The translations under genes and the position numbers were made by a program. From positions 127,763,311-127,827,310 of the forward strand of contig CM035423.1 in assembly GCA_020310875.1 (NCBI GenBank): a DNA stretch of 64,000 bases, written 5' to 3'. The notes beneath the pieces are model-generated. The model did not search any database and was not told the DNA's origin. It saw nothing but the letters and a program-made list of their open reading frames with translations. Each line of letters starts with the position of its first letter. Position 1 is the stretch's first letter. The DNA comes from Ceratopteris richardii (taxonomy: Eukaryota > Streptophyta > Polypodiopsida > Polypodiales > Pteridaceae). Shown here piece by piece: positions 24,101 to 37,675 of this stretch.

Positions 24101-24801
24101 GCTTTGGTAAATAAATTTAGACTAAAAAGAACTAAAAGCAGAACCTTTATCAAAACTCTGGAAGGACAAATGATACAAAGCATGTCTTCACTATCTATTA
24201 AAGTTAGGTTCAATGATGAATATATGAAAATAGATTGTGAAGAATGGCCAGATTATTTGATGACTGAAAAATTGATTTTGGGACAACCATGGCTCAAACA
24301 AGGTAAAGTAATTTTGAATTTTGAAAAAATGAACCTTAACTTGATCATAAATGACAAAAGGTTTTTAATATTTTTATTGAGTAATGAAGAACAGGAAGGT
24401 AATCAGGATGTTCATGACCCAGACATGGAAGAATTTATTTTTCCAATAAAAGACATACAGACATTACCAATACAAACACCAAATGATGAAGCCTCATTTA
24501 ATCAAAATCTGCAAAAAATTGAGAAGGCAAAGGAGGATGGACACCAAGAAGCAAGGTGGCGACCATGGTATAATTTGAAGCATCAAAGCATTAGAACAAG
24601 AAGGATATGGAACCAAAGCATACCCAAGGTCTGCTCATCAAAACAAAATTCAAGAACAAAATGGATATGGAGGCCAAAACATTCTAAAAACTACTTATCA
24701 GAAGGAGATGGATTTCTTCCTGAAACAAGGGCAACTAAGGTTAAATATTATAGGGTAAAGAAATCAGAGTTGATTCAATGGAAAAAGACCATCTGCACTT
24801 G
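18157..24801 (+). pseudogene. E3 Gag-Pol region, broken
   Basis: It follows the same plan as E2 Gag-Pol. It has a gag capsid region (LRPYQVAKCMKNQYEGYSDP, then SFKQQKNENVREATRRFKQY) and zinc knuckles with spacing C-x2-C-x3-H-x4-C (CYSCGENHLVQQC and two more). The protease has LDSGSG and ILGRPF. Later come the end of RNase H (FFVDHQALLYLVN), two H2C2 domains (about 22434-22562 and 22800-22928), the integrase core (DFIGP, VSDRGTHF, HPQANGLAES) and the post-integrase aspartic-protease-like relic (LIDSRAQ near 24062, ILGQPW). A short tail has IPK and WRPK motifs. Pol is incomplete and the region has several breaks. Confidence 0.9.
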
Positions 24802-25394
24802 ATCTGGATTTTTGTCAAAATCAGATCAGAAGGTTAGACAAAAGAAAATCACAACACAGTGGAAATTAGAACAAAATCCTTTTACCCTATTCTTTTTCTA
24901 AAAAGAGAATTAGGAGGGGAAGAAAGGGAATAGAGGAAAAGGAAATTATGAAAAAAAAAAGAGAGAGAGAAAGAAAAAGAAAAATTGTGAAAAAAGAAAA
25001 ATTGAGAAAAATTGTCGATTTTTTCCTTTTATAAATTTATATAGCACAAAGCAAGATATAGGAAGAAGGGTAACAGATCCCTATTTATTACTTTTTGTAT
25101 TGTCTATTCTATTTTTTATGATTTTTTATTAGTTGTAATTATTTATTGTTGTTTATTTTTCATTTCAATCTTTTTCTTCTAAAAACATCTTCCTCCTGGA
25201 TAAGAACTGTTAGAAGAGGGAAGTGCACTAGACATCTTGCTACACATGTAATGGTCACTTTAATTGAGTTTTCTAAAGAAGTCAGAGTTTAAATTCCTCC
25301 TTCATTTCATCTCAAAATAACTATTATTTTCTGATTTTATGTGACTCATGTGGGTGGAGTTCTTTTCTTTTTTATGTGTTATATTTACTCCAGA
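24802..25394 (+). other. E3 spacer between Pol and accessory gene
   Basis: About 0.6 kb, purine-rich then T-rich, with no recognisable coding region. This is the place where a splice acceptor or internal start for the accessory gene would be expected, but I cannot identify one by eye. Confidence 0.5.
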
Positions 25395-28300
25395 ATGGTG
25401 AATGCAAAGGAGCTGCCTATTCATGATTTCCAAGCAAAATCAGTCACCTTGTCAATGGGACATTGGCTCTTGGATAGTGAAGTTGTGGTAGAGAAAGTAG
25501 ACCTGGAGTCAGATGAAGAGCCATAGATTCCAGAGGCAGAAAAGGTGGTGAAGGAGCTCAAAGAAACCCTAAGCATAATAGGACAGCATATATTCACAGT
25601 GGGAGTAGGGGGTTACAAATATACAATGCTGTGTCAGGAGTTCTACAGATTTCAAAGAGTAGCAGTCAATCATAAAAGATGGAAGGTAGTAGGGTTGCAT
25701 AAATTACTAGAAGAACCCATCTTTTTCATAGACTTTGAGAGAGTGGCACAAGTAATGAACAGTTTGTTGGAAGTAGGAAAAGGTAATGATGCTTATTTCC
25801 GGTGCAAAGTCAAGAACAAATATAATCAGGAGGTGAATATCACTATTAAAGCAGAGCATATCAGAGCAGCTTTGCAATTCTAGCCAATGGGAACCAAGCT
25901 TGACTAAAGCTTTGTGAAGAAAAATAAGGAAACCTATACAGGATATTCAAAATTTCCTGACTTCAAGGGGAGAGAGAATGAGGAATATGCCATTAGGATG
26001 TTTCTACAATATTTCTGTTTCCCAAAACTACCAAGGTATACCATGCCTCATAAATCTGTTACACTACTTATGTTTAACAATAAGGACAGAACTAAGCCCT
26101 TCGGAGTCATGGATGTAACTCCATACATACATGAACAGCTGAAAGAAGCAACTAAGCACGGGGAACAAAAAAAATATATGAATGGAGCCCAGTTTCTTAG
26201 CAGGATCATACATCATGTATTGGGAATGGAAGATCAATTGAAGTTGGCTCCAGAGGCACAATATTTCAGAAGCCTTATGACAGGAATCAAGAGTCCTCCC
26301 AGGAAGATGTGTGTGAGAGAAGTAGAAGGACAAACCAGCATGAGGGGGTCAGGAATGAAAAGGAAAGTAATCTCAGAGGAAGTAATCCCTGTAAAGAAAA
26401 GGAGGTTGGATCCAAGGAAGGTTGAATTGGAGCAGGATGAAGCAACCAAAGAGGAACATGAAGCTGCTCAGAAACAGGTCCAATCTTCTAGTGATCCTCA
26501 TCCACCTCAAACAAGCAAAGAGCAGTTATATACTTATCTGACTCAAGGTAATAACAAAAGAGCAATATATGAGGCACAATATCAAAAGATACTGGAAGAT
26601 TATTCTTGCAAGGCAACAGATTGGGTGCAGGAGGAAGTAGAGCATTATGAAGAGCTTCATGATCAAATGATGGCAGCCGGGACAGAGGAAGTATTTGTTA
26701 AGAAAGAAGGAGAACTGCTAGCATACTTCAAAGAACTGCATGGACCTCCAGAAACCAGAACCACAGTGGTAGCTAAAAGGAAAGTTCAAAAGAAACCAGT
26801 ACAAAAGAAGAAGTTGACCAAGAAGGGGAAGGGAAAATCAGTAGTTGAATCTGTAACTTTAAAAGAGACAGAAGAAGTGACAGTAGGAGAAGAGCAGAAG
26901 GAATTTACTATTGCAGGAGAGTCAAAAGTAGAAAAATTAGGCATAGCAGGATCCTCACAATTTTCCTCAGATTCTGATAGTGATATTGAAAATTTCTTAT
27001 TAAAAAGTTTGAATTTTTCAGTACCTAGTACTCCAAATGTGGTTACATAGACCACTGAGAAACATAAAACATCTGAAGAGTTGAGAGAGAAGCCTCAAGA
27101 GAAGCAAATTCAGGAAGAAGCAGTTAAGCCACTCAGTCCTGAAGAGGAAAGAAGGATGATGAAAGGAAAGGCAATAATGGCAGAGGAAGAAAGTAAAATA
27201 AGAAAGGAGTTCAGTTGTGGGCTGGTGCATTCAGGGTTGAAGACAATATGGACCAAACCTTCCCAACAAACTTATGTTAAATTTGATGAAGGAAAAGTAG
27301 AAGCAGAAAAAAGGGTGCAAATAAGCAGTTCAGCCATAAAACAGAAGGGTGCAGACCAAATTCAGGAAATAAAGGAAACAATGGAAAAGAAGAATGCTGA
27401 AGAATTAGAAGAAGGAGTTATAGAAAAGGATACCAAACAAAGCATAGAGGATGTACTTTATGATTTGAACAATAATGAGGAGATTACAATCACAAAAACT
27501 CAAGGACAAGAGGACGAGATGGACCTAATGGACATAGATGAACAGGAGGAGGAACAGAAAAAGCAGACTAGTAATGATCAGATAAAACTCACTGAGGAAA
27601 CTGAATCAACTTTAATTCAGGAAACCCTAATTGAGGAAAAAGAGATACAGGAGAAAGAAACACAGTTCTCTGAAAAAGAACAACCAGAATTGGAGAGTAA
27701 TGAGGTAGAAGAAGTAAAGGTAGTTGAAGATGGATCAAGACATGAAGACCAGGATGATCAGACATTGGAACTTGAAGAAGATGTTGCAGACCAAGAAACA
27801 TTGGAAATTGATCAAAGCTATGAAGAACACAAGACTAAGGTCGTAGAGTATGAAGAAGAAGAAGAGGAGAATGAGTGCAAAGAAGATAAACAAATAGAAG
27901 TCAAACAACTGGAAATGGAGGTTGGGTTGGAAAGAATACCCAAAAATATAAGATCTGCTTGCCAAATCATTATGAGCAACATAGACCACTTCAGACCTTC
28001 AAGCAGGAATATGATCATTTCAGGAATGGTAGCAGAGTCTGAATTTGAGAAAGGCAGTATGATCATTAAGGAGCACAAAAGGGAAAAGGAACAAATGTCA
28101 AAACAATTGAGGAGGGTGCAGGAGAAAAATGAGGAATTTACAAATAGAATAATTGCTTTGGAGGAATTAGAAGTACAGAAACAAAATAGAATTCAATATC
28201 TTGAAGAAAAGAGTGTAAAACTAACAGAGCAGAATAATAAACTGGAAATGGAGATGAGAAAAATTGAAGGAAGATATAGAACCTTGCAGACTTCTTATCA

Positions 28301-29806
28301 AATTTTGACTAAAGCAAATGAGGAAATAAATAGGCTATTATTGGAAGAAGGTCAGTTAAAGGATGAAAGCAAGACTGCTCAGATGACAGAGGAAGAAAAG
28401 GAAGAACTGCACAAGGAGATTAAGAGATTACAAATAGAATTGAAAGAAGCCAAGGAACTAGAGAAGCAAGCTAGTACACATGCTACTACATCAATGAGGG
28501 GTTATAACAAGTTGCATATGGATATGGAAAAAGAAAGGAGTGATTGGCAGTCAAGAATGGAAAAAGAAAGAATTGAATGGATAAAAGAAAGAGAGATTTG
28601 GGCAACTCAGAACAGAAGTTTGATGGTGACAATAGAAGAACTACAGAAAAAACTGGAAAAGCCACAAGCTCAGGAAGAAGCACAGATAGAGACTACATAT
28701 ACAGGAGATTATGAAGAGGGAAATGATGACAGAAATCCACATGGCAGTGAACTAGAAAATAAAAGACCAGAAGAAGAATATTCAGAGGATTTTGTTCAGA
28801 AATTGTTGACAAACAGAGAGTCTAGAATGGATTTCATTCGAAAAATGCATGATGAATATGAAGATCAAAGTGTCACGTTTGCTCTAAATAAAGGAATAAA
28901 TACTGACCAACATCATTGGGCTGCAGATGGACTGGGCATACCTCTGTGCATGATTATGGAAAGTATAAAAAACTATCAGCTGGCAAGAGTTGGGTTACCT
29001 CCAAATAAATATCTAGAGTATGAAGAGGATATCAATGTGACCAAAGAATTATTTGAAAAAGCCAATCCAAAATGGAGGAATAGATGGTTGGATGCAAATA
29101 AAGAATGCAGGAAAATTTGGAAGGAAGCACCCCTTTAGTTGAAAATTAATCCAGCTTATTGCCCAGTAGCAAGAAGAAGAGAATGGACAGTTTTTTGGGA
29201 AAGAAGGAGAGAAGGACAAATCCCACCTAAATGGTTGAATTTCCCAAAGATAGCAGGTCCAAAGGCAGGAACATGGCCTACAAAAAAATATATGGTGGAT
29301 ACAACTGAGTCTGTTATAGCTACATACAAAGATGTGAGTGACCCAGCATGCATTTTACTGATCAGAGTAATGAGACTAATTTTGGCATGTATAGAGACAT
29401 ACACAGATACAGATGTCAGAATCTTAAACTACATTGTCTTTAATTCTCCTACTGATGCATTATTGTTTGATCTTAGTGAAACACGTGATAGAATCTGTTT
29501 AATGGCATACTACAGTAGAATAATATTTTTGGGCAGTCACTATTTACAAATTTTTGGAAGATGCATTTGATTATGGGTTTTTTGAAAGGGAATCAGAGAT
29601 ATTTGGAAACTTGTCAGTGGTCACCAAGTCTCGACTTACTGCATATGAAGTTGCTTACACAGATTATTTGAAAAAGGATGTCATTGATAAACCAGAGGCT
29701 GCTATACACTGGAGGAAAGCACTATTTGAAATGGTAAATAACCTGAATATTACAGAAATAAAAATTCATGACCTACTGTCACAGGTCTATCAACAAAAGA
29801 AGAAGT
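25395..29806 (+). pseudogene. E3 accessory coiled-coil gene, broken
   Basis: Homologous to the 1,199-codon frame of E2. The N-terminal domain has QYFCFP (26007-26024), RYTMPHK and a MNGAQFLSRIIHHVLGM segment. There is then a long acidic, Glu/Lys-rich middle that is a strong coiled coil (from about 28060 to 28650: EEKSVKLTEQNNKLEMEMRK and similar heptads). The C-terminal domain has INPAYCPVARRREW, GQIPPKWLNFP, IMAYYSR-like LMAYYSRIIFLGSHY, and YGFFERESEIF. It is larger than the E2 copy because of the acidic middle. It is broken, with about five breaks. Confidence 0.88.
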
Positions 29807-29840
29807 GAAGAGATCATTCAGGATATAAGAGCAGGAAAGT

Positions 29841-29878
29841 CTTTTGTCAGGAGTCAAAAGGTCTAGGAGGGGAAGAAA
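29841..29878 (+). promoter_or_regulatory. E3 hairpin and polypurine tract
   Basis: CTTTTGTCAGGAGTCAAAAG (29841-29860) forms a 6-bp stem with an 8-base loop. AGGAGGGGAAGAAA then directly precedes the 3' LTR. The hairpin takes the place of the CTGTC..GACAG hairpin of E1 and E2 but with different stem bases. Confidence 0.8.
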
Positions 29879-30711
29879 TGTTAGAAGATCTATTTTTTGA
29901 AGCATTTTTTATGGAAAACAATTGTAAAATGTCAAAAACTAGTAAAAATATTTATGTAACTGATGTAAAAATAAGGAAGAGTCTTCCTTATGTAGAATAG
30001 AATCTTATGTAATTTTTCTAGAATTTTTGGAAACTCCTAGATAGCATATTTTTAGAATAATAGAGGAAAGGACCAAAATTCAAGTGTGAAAAGGGACACT
30101 TGAAAATGTATATAAGACAATTTCCTCTATTATGAGGGGGTTGGTTGATTATTTGTTTACATGCTATCCAAGTGAAGAGAGAGTTTCTTGCTGAAACTCG
30201 TGTTCTCTCCTCTTTGTATGATTTCTTTGAGTTGTGAGTCTATTCTTTGTGTATCCATGGAGATTTGTGAGCTTTTATTGTGTGTTTCTGTTGAATATGT
30301 ATGAACAGAGTTGATTGCTGATGTATTGAGTGAAAAATTGATGAAAAATGGTGCTGGAGATGAAAATCGTCTGTTTGTATAGAATCGCAATTGTCTCGTC
30401 TGGATGGTACAGGTAACATTTTTGAGTTTTGACTTCATGATTGTATTCTGCTGAAGAAATAACATGCTTTAGACACCAAGATTTTGGAAAATGATGGCGA
30501 TTTGCTCAAGATAATCCAAACCCTAGAAATTCCTCTTCATCTTCATTATTCTCAGAAATTCAGCCATTTTTACCTCTTATTTCTTGGATTCTATCATCTA
30601 GAAGGGGTTGTGGTCTCTTGAATACTTCCAGGATTGACAAAATAAAGATGTATTGTTAATTCTTTATGCTAAATGATTGGAGAGGACAACTCCAAAGATC
30701 AATAACAAACA
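29879..30711 (+). repeat. E3 3' LTR
   Basis: 833-bp direct partner of 14871-15701, followed by the AACCC target duplication. Confidence 0.95.
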
Positions 30712-31187
30712 AACCCTTTGTATAATACCACCACCGTCATAACAGAGTCCCTCATAGAGCCTATCCTAGGACAACCATCCCCCATGCCCTCAGCCATAGG
30801 CCATCCTGACTCTCGATCCATTTTCTTTGGATTCCCAGCCACCACATCCCCTTTCATGACCTTCCCTCCTCCAGGCTCCTACATCCCACCCCCCATACCA
30901 CCGATCCTTCAACCTGCCCATGACTACCTTGTTAGAATGTTGCAATCCACCACCCAACCCTCCTGGTCAATCCCATCCCCACCAACCACACAACACTTAT
31001 TCACTACCCTCACACACACACACCACCTACCATTCCAATATACATGGTAGACACCACACTCGCATCCACTCCTGAAAGCATGGACTTTCACCACCCACGG
31101 CACCTCCCCCTCCCCCCACACTTCCACCTTCTCCCATTCCCCCTCCACCAATTTCACCCACACACACATCTCCATTAGACACATCAT
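30712..31187 (+). pseudogene. E1 accessory gene, proline-rich segment
   Basis: A stretch of E1 between E3 and E4. It is C-rich and translates to proline, serine and threonine-rich sequence (PPPIPPILQP), a low-complexity linker of the accessory gene. It begins with the AACCC duplication of E3 and ends with the ATCAT duplication of E4. No domain is recognised in it. Confidence 0.6.
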
Positions 31188-32280
31188 TGTTGGGAGTGAT
31201 GGTTGGATGCACTCAAGAAATGAGTTGGTGCTGCTATACCTGCTTCACACCAGCCCTCCTTTGATTCCAGAAATGCTTAGTACACACCTTGAGCTTTCAA
31301 ATGATACCAAGAAAGCATATATGTGCTTTGCAAATGATTTGTGTAATGACCAAATCAAAACAGACAACTTTGCACTTCACAAATTCTAGAAAACTTGCTA
31401 TTTCTATAATGGTACCTGCTCAGTGTTATGCTCAGTGTGACCAGCACATTTGCAATTGAAACAATTCCTTTTGGGAGTATTAAAGTACCTTAATAAGCTA
31501 CCATTTGCAAGTGGAATGAGAAGAAATGATAAACCACATCTAGAGAAATTGATTTAGCAAAATTATGATTACCCCCGACTTTTTAGGAGAGTTGCAAAGA
31601 TAGACCAGAGGTGACTTCGAAGCCGATTTCTCAAAAAATGGCTGAATGAAATCTTCTGAAATTTTGTATGCTTGTAGAAGACCTTGAGCTGGTTCCAACG
31701 AGCTATTAAACTCTTGATTTGGTTCAGTGAGCACTGAGAAATGCTCCTTGGAAGTTGACAGACTTGAAGTAGAAAACACAGAGAACCAGATATGATGAAT
31801 GTGTATATATCTATTGATTGATATGATTATACAAGCTCATTAGCATGACAAGCATAGCTAATTGAGGTGTGGTGGTGTAGGCTATGGAGTAGCACTAACA
31901 CACACACAGTTACAACAGTAGAATGCCTCAGGGAGTGAGCTAAAATGAGTGACACACCCGCGACTTTTCCACTTCATCTTTTATAGAAGTTTTGTGATCA
32001 TTTGAATTTGAAATTCAATTCTAGGCTCCCTAGAATATCTCTACTAAAAGTAGGGAGATATTCTCTCCATTAACTCAACTAAGAATCCACGACTAATCAA
32101 GTTGGTAACTGATTTCAAGTAGATGCCAAGTCACTAAGGACTTTTACAATGGGTAAAAAGTAATAACACATAAGACTAAGTTCCCATGGTTATTGCTTCT
32201 CATAGAGATATCTTTCAAGGGTTCCAAGCCAATCTTCCAAAGTTCCAAGCCAATGTGTGAAGGCTTGAAATGCACCAACA
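31188..32280 (-). repeat. E4 3' LTR
   Basis: 1,093 bp. On the minus strand it starts TGTTGGTGCA and ends TCCCAACA. The promoter-like TATAAAAG (minus) is at 31978-31985. Confidence 0.95.
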
Positions 32281-32298
32281 GCTCCCCCTCAAGCCAAA
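32281..32298 (-). other. E4 polypurine tract
   Basis: The minus strand reads GGCTTGAGGGGGAGC directly before the 3' LTR. Confidence 0.88.
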
Positions 32299-32330
32299 CA
32301 CTTTGGCTTAAGTCTTCATCTTCTTCATCT

Positions 32331-35300
32331 TTAGTCTTCAATCACATCCTGTAATCCACTCATGAATTTAAATCTGCATAACTTGTTTCCATCCAATGCT
32401 TTAGTGAGCAAATCTGCACATTGCATATTAGTAGACACATATGTCAATTGAATGTCTTTACTAAGCAACTTCTCTCTCACATAGTGGTAATGAACCTCTA
32501 TGTGTTTGGTTCTAGCATGATATATTGGATTAGCTGCAAGGTGAAGAGAGCTAGTGTTATCTCCAAATATAATTGGCGGTCTAGTGTATAGACCTAACTC
32601 TGTACACAAGAGCTTCAACCAGATAGCTTCTTGGGTGGCATTGGCAAGCCCTCTATACTCTGCTTCAGTGGATGACAATGCCACTGTAGGTTGTTTCTTG
32701 GCTGACCAAGAAATAGGCTTATCTCCTGCAAAACAAATGTAACCTGATGTGCTCCTCCTATCATCCTTGCATCCTGCCCAATCTGCATCTGAATAAACCT
32801 TAATGTCAATATCTGATGTATAAGGAAAATACAAACCATGGTTCTGAGTTCCATTCAAATACTTCAAGATCTTCTTTGCTGCCTCTAGGTGAGGTGTCCT
32901 TGGTTTGTGCATGAATTGACTAAGCACACTTACTCCATATGCTATGTCAATTCTTGTCAAGGTAGCATAGTTCAAACTACCTACCATACTTTGGTATCCG
33001 GTGATGTCTTGGACTTCTTCTCCTTCATGAGCACTTAGCTTTAGGTTGACCTCCATTGGAGTAGTAGATACTTTAGCATCCTGCAAGCCAAACTTCTTGA
33101 CCATATCCTGCACATACTTCTTTTGAGTGATATATATACCTGAGTTGGTGTAGACTAACTCAAGACCTAAGAAGTACTTCAATAATCCAAGATCATTGAT
33201 CTTGAACTCCTTCATCATCTGTCCTTTGATGTGTCTAATCCCATTGACATCATTGCCTGTAATGATGATGTCATAAACATAAACACACAAATAGATTACC
33301 TATGTACTACTTCTCTTTATGAATAGAGAAGTGTCTGCTTTACTCATCACAAATCCTTGGTCTTGGAGGTAGGTTGTCAACCTGTAATTCCATGCTCTAG
33401 GTGCTTGCTTCAAACCATATAGAGCCTTCTTCAATTTACAAACATAGTTTACCTTCTTGGGGTCTTCATAGCCAGGTGGTTGTGACATGTAGACTTCTTC
33501 AGATATCCATCCATTCAAGAAAGCATTCTTGACATCTAATTGGTACATGTTCCAATTTTTGGATGCAGCTACACTCACCAATATTCTGATAGTTGGCATC
33601 TTGGCCACAGGAGAAAATGTCTCCTCATAATCAATGCCTTGAGTTTGTGCAAAACCCTTGGCTACCAACCTAGCTTTGTACCTATTTATGGTTCCATCTG
33701 AATTCCTCTTTAGCTTGTAGATCCATCTGGATCCTATCACCTTCATAGATTCCTTCTTGGGTACCAAATCCCAAGTATCACTCTCCTTGAGAGCTTCCAT
33801 CTCTTCATCCATGGCTTCTTTCCACTCTGGTTTGGTGATTGCTTCTTCATAGGTACCTGGTTCTTCATTCAACAAGTCCTTTGCAAGATATACAGAATGT
33901 TTAGTTACAAGTGATGTGTCATACCCAAACCTGATAGGTCTTTTGCTTTCTCTCTGAGATCTTCTAATTGCTTGAGTTGAGGATTCTGGTATATCCTCTA
34001 GCTTTTTCATCTTCATCTTTCCTTTGGACTTCCAAGCCTTGAATTCCTCAAGGTTTATTGTATCATCATCATCTGAGCTTGAATCTTCTTTCTGAATTGA
34101 TTCCTCCTTGGTGAGCTTTGGGAAATCCTCTTCCATGTCATAGGGTAGACTAACCTTCCTGCATTCATTCTCATACCATGAGTCATTCTCATCAAAGATG
34201 ACATCTCTGCTTACCTTGAAGCCTTTGTTTGTTGGGTTGTAGAATTTGTATCCCTTTTGGTTCAAATCATAACCAATGAAGATACACTTTTCAGCTTTAG
34301 GGTCTAGCTTTCCCCTTACCTGTGAGGGAATATGCACATATGCTACACAACCAAAGATTTTGCAATGATCCAGAGAAGGTCTCTTACCATGCCAAGCTTC
34401 ATATGGTGTCATGCCATCAAGTGATTTGGATGGCAACCTGTTGATAAGATAGGTGGCAGTGGATACACTTTCTGCCCAAAGATAATTTGGCAACTTCTTT
34501 TCATTAAGCATAGACCTAGTTGTTTCTACTATGAGTCTATTCCTTCTTTCAGCTACCCCATTTTGTTCAGGTGAGTACCTTGTAGTGATCTCCCTTTTGA
34601 TGCCTCTTTCCTGCAAGAAATCTTCAAACTCATTGGAGAAGTATTCTCCTCCACCATCTGACCTTAACCTCTTCAGGCTTCTTCCTGTTTGATTTTCAAT
34701 AAGTGCAAGATACCTCTTGAAACAATTAAACACTTCATCTTTATGCTTCATAAAGTATAAGATGGTCCATCTGCTATAATCATCAATGAAGGACACATAA
34801 TACCTTGAACCTGAAATGGAAGGGTCCTTGCTAGGTCCCCAAACATCTGTGTGTACCAAATCTAGGTAGTCTTCATGCATGAAACCTTTCCTTGAATAGG
34901 GCAACCTGTGAGACTTACCAAACTGACATGCTCCACACTTGTAAATCATGTGTTGCTTGGACACATTAGGTATCCCAAGCACACATTGATCCCTGCACAT
35001 TTGCTTTAGGGTTCTTTCACCTATGTGACCTAACCTCTTGTGCCATATTTCTAACTCTGAAAGTGTTTGATCCTTGTAATTATACAGAGCAATGTTCTTG
35101 GTGTCTTCTAGCTCAAAAGTAAACAATCTACTTGATTTCTCCCCTTTGGCTATCTTTTTGAATCCATGTCTTGGGTCCTCCACATATGCTCCATGTTGTG
35201 TGAATCTGACCTGCAAACCTTTCTCCACAATCTGACCAACACTCATTAGATTCTTGGTGATGGTTGGTACATAGAGTACCCTGCTCAATAGGTTCTGGTT

Positions 35301-36557
35301 ACCATCACATGTCTTCACATTTCCAATCTTAACAATAGAATGTTTAGTGTCATCACCTGTTTGTACCTGATGTTTTCCCTTGGGTTCTTCCAAATCAGAA
35401 AGTAATGCCACATTGCCAGCTACATGGTTAGAGCATCCTGAGTCAATATAAAATAAATGATCATCATTTGTACCTGTCTTGGAGGTCATATTCATGATCA
35501 ATAGGGAGTCATCTTGCTCCTCTGTGTAGTTGTTGTAGTCTCTTCTATTTCTGAATCCACCTTGGTAATTACCATTGTGATTGTGGTTGTAATTGTTGTT
35601 GTATTGATTGTTGTATCCATTGTAGCTTTGATGTTGGTTGAATCTGCCTCTCCCTTGAGAGTATCCACCTCTTGAGTAGCCTCTTCCTCTCTGATTCTTG
35701 TAGTTCTTGTAGCATTCATCTGTGGTATGATTGGACAATCCACAAATGTTGCATGGTGATGAGTTGTAGGGTCTCCCCCTACCTGACTTACCTCCTCTGC
35801 CTCTTCCTCTAGATGATCTACCTCTCCCTGCATAATTAGCTTGGGAGGTAGAGCCTTCTTCATCCTGTTTCTTCCCTTTACCTTTATCCTTAACTTTCTT
35901 ATCAGTATATAGAGCAGAGGGGTTGTTACCTTTTGATTGATCTCTTGCCTTTGTAAACTTTGCTTCATGTGTGAATAGTTGGCCCATGAGTGTTGTGAGA
36001 TCTGGGGTATGCATGTCCATATAGAGGTCCATTGCAGTGGTGAAACTTTCCCACTTATCATCTGCCTTGAGTCCATTTGTTACTTGCCTGACTATTTGCT
36101 CCTCTTCAATCTCCTCTCCAATGCTTGCTAATTGGTCTGCCACATCTTTAATCTTTGTCACATACTCTGAGACTGATTGCTTGGGCTGCTTCCTAAGGGT
36201 TGTGAACTCAATCCACAGTTGATTCTTCCTGGCCCTTGTGTTAGAAGAAAAGTAGTTTGACAAGGTTTCCCAAGTCTCTTGGGAAGTCTTACAATTCCTT
36301 ACATGAGGTAAAAGAAAGTCAGATATAGAGTTAAGAAGGTAAGACCTTGCCAAAGCATCCTTTGCACACCATTGGTTGAGTCTCTCATGTTCATCCTTGG
36401 TGGGTAGTCCTCTAGTTTTGAATGAGGGCAATTCCTCATCTCCTGATATGTATCCAAATAAGCTCCTTCCTTGTAGATAGGTCTTCATTCTCAATGACCA
36501 AGCTTGGTAGTTGTTCCTGTCCAATTTGTCAATGAATGAAGGAAAACCATCTCCCAT
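32331..36557 (-). pseudogene. E4 copia Gag-Pol region
   Basis: Copia order Gag, PR, IN, RT, RNase H. Gag begins [20 protein letters not shown] (UBN2-like) and has an RGG- and Asn-rich linker (residues about 241-345) around a CCHC knuckle (C269, C272, H277, C282). The protease has DSG at 372. The integrase has HKRLGH and CGACQ zinc residues and a DD35E core (D571, D634, E670). RT follows with [34 protein letters not shown] and [10 protein letters not shown]; RNase H has SDADWAGCKDDRRSTSGY and TKHIEVHYHYVREK. The RT active-site copy reads YVYDII where copia usually has YVDD. The region is broken, apparently once. Confidence 0.93.
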
Positions 36558-36570
36558 GTTTACCTAATTT

Positions 36571-36582
36571 GCTCTGATACCA
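36571..36582 (-). other. E4 primer-binding site, tRNA-iMet
   Basis: The minus strand reads TGGTATCAGAGC one base after the 5' LTR, the classic plant copia complement of initiator tRNA-Met. Confidence 0.95.
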
Positions 36583-36583
36583 C

Positions 36584-37675
36584 TGTTGGGAGTGATGGTT
36601 GGATGCACTCAAGAAATGAGTTGGTGCTGCTATACCTGCTTCACACCAGCCCTCCTTTGATTCTAGAAATGCTTAGTACACACCTTGAGCTTTCAAATGA
36701 TACCAAGAAAGCATATATGTGCTTTGCAAATGATTTGTGTAATGACCAAATCAAAACAGACAACTTTGCACTTCACAAATTCTAGAAAACTTGCTATTTC
36801 TGTAATGATACCTGCTCAGTGTTATGCTCAGTGTGACCAGCACACTTGCAATTGAAACAATTCCTTCTGAGAGTATTAAAGTACCTTAATAAGCTACCAT
36901 TTGCAAGTGGAATGAGAAGAAATGATAAACCACATCCAGAGAAATTGATTTAGCAAAATTATGATTACCCTCGACTTTTTAGGAGAGTTGCAAAGATAGA
37001 CCAGAGGTGACTTCGAAGCCGATTTCTCGAAAATGGCTGAATGAAATCTTCTGAAATTTTGTATGCTTGTAGAAGACCTTGAGTTGGTTCCAACAAGCTA
37101 TTAAACTCTTGATTTGGTTCAGTGAGCACTGAGAAATGCTCCTTGGAAGTTGACAGACTTGAAGTAGAAAACACAGAGAACCAGATATGATGAATGTGTA
37201 TATATCTATTGATTGATATGATTATACAAGCTCATTAGCATGACAAGCATAGCTAATTGAGGTGTGGTGGTGTAGGCTATGGAGTAGCACTAACACACAC
37301 ACAGTTACAACAGTAGAATGCCTCAGGGAGTGAGCTAAAATGAGTGACACACCCGCGACTTTTCCACTTCATCTTTTATAGAAGTTTTGTGATCATTTGA
37401 ATTTGAAATTCAATTCTAGGCTCCCTAGAATATCTCTACTAAAAGTAGGGAGATATTCTCTCCATTAACTCAACTAAGAATCCACGACTAATCAAGTTGG
37501 TAACTGATTTCAAGTAGATGCCAAGTCACTAAGGACTTTTACAATGGGTAAAAAGTAATAACACATAAGACTAAGTTCCCATGGTTATTGCTTCTCATAG
37601 AGATATCTTTCAAGGGTTCCAAGCCAATCTTCCAAAGTTCCAAGCCAATGTGTGAAGGCTTGAAATGCACCAACA
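36584..37675 (-). repeat. E4 5' LTR
   Basis: 1,092-bp direct partner of 31188-32280, followed by target duplication ATCAT. Confidence 0.95.

Larger units (their letters stand above)
14871..30711 (+). mobile_element. E3: gypsy LTR element (type III LTRs), broken
   Basis: A 15,841-bp plus-strand element inserted in the E1 accessory gene, with perfect target duplication AACCC (14866-14870 and 30712-30716). LTRs of 831 and 833 bp differ at about 19 sites by eye, about 2.3 percent. The order is LTR, tRNA-Asp primer site, 2.4-kb leader with a hairpin array, gag-pol, accessory gene, hairpin, polypurine tract, LTR. Both coding regions are broken, with roughly ten breaks in all, so it looks inactive. 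It is markedly AT-rich compared with E2. Confidence 0.95.
31188..37675 (-). mobile_element. E4: Ty1/copia LTR retrotransposon, nearly whole
   Basis: A 6,488-bp minus-strand copia element inserted in E1, with perfect target duplication ATCAT (31183-31187 and 37676-37680). LTRs of 1,093 and 1,092 bp differ at about 11 sites by eye, about 1 percent. It has a tRNA-iMet primer site, a Gag-Pol region and a polypurine tract. Gag-Pol is broken, apparently once. After E2 it is the youngest insertion in the nest. Confidence 0.96.

Noticed and set aside
30718-31050. Proline-rich frame as a possible host gene
   Set aside because: It lies between the target duplications of E3 and E4, inside the E1 accessory gene, and is a low-complexity linker.
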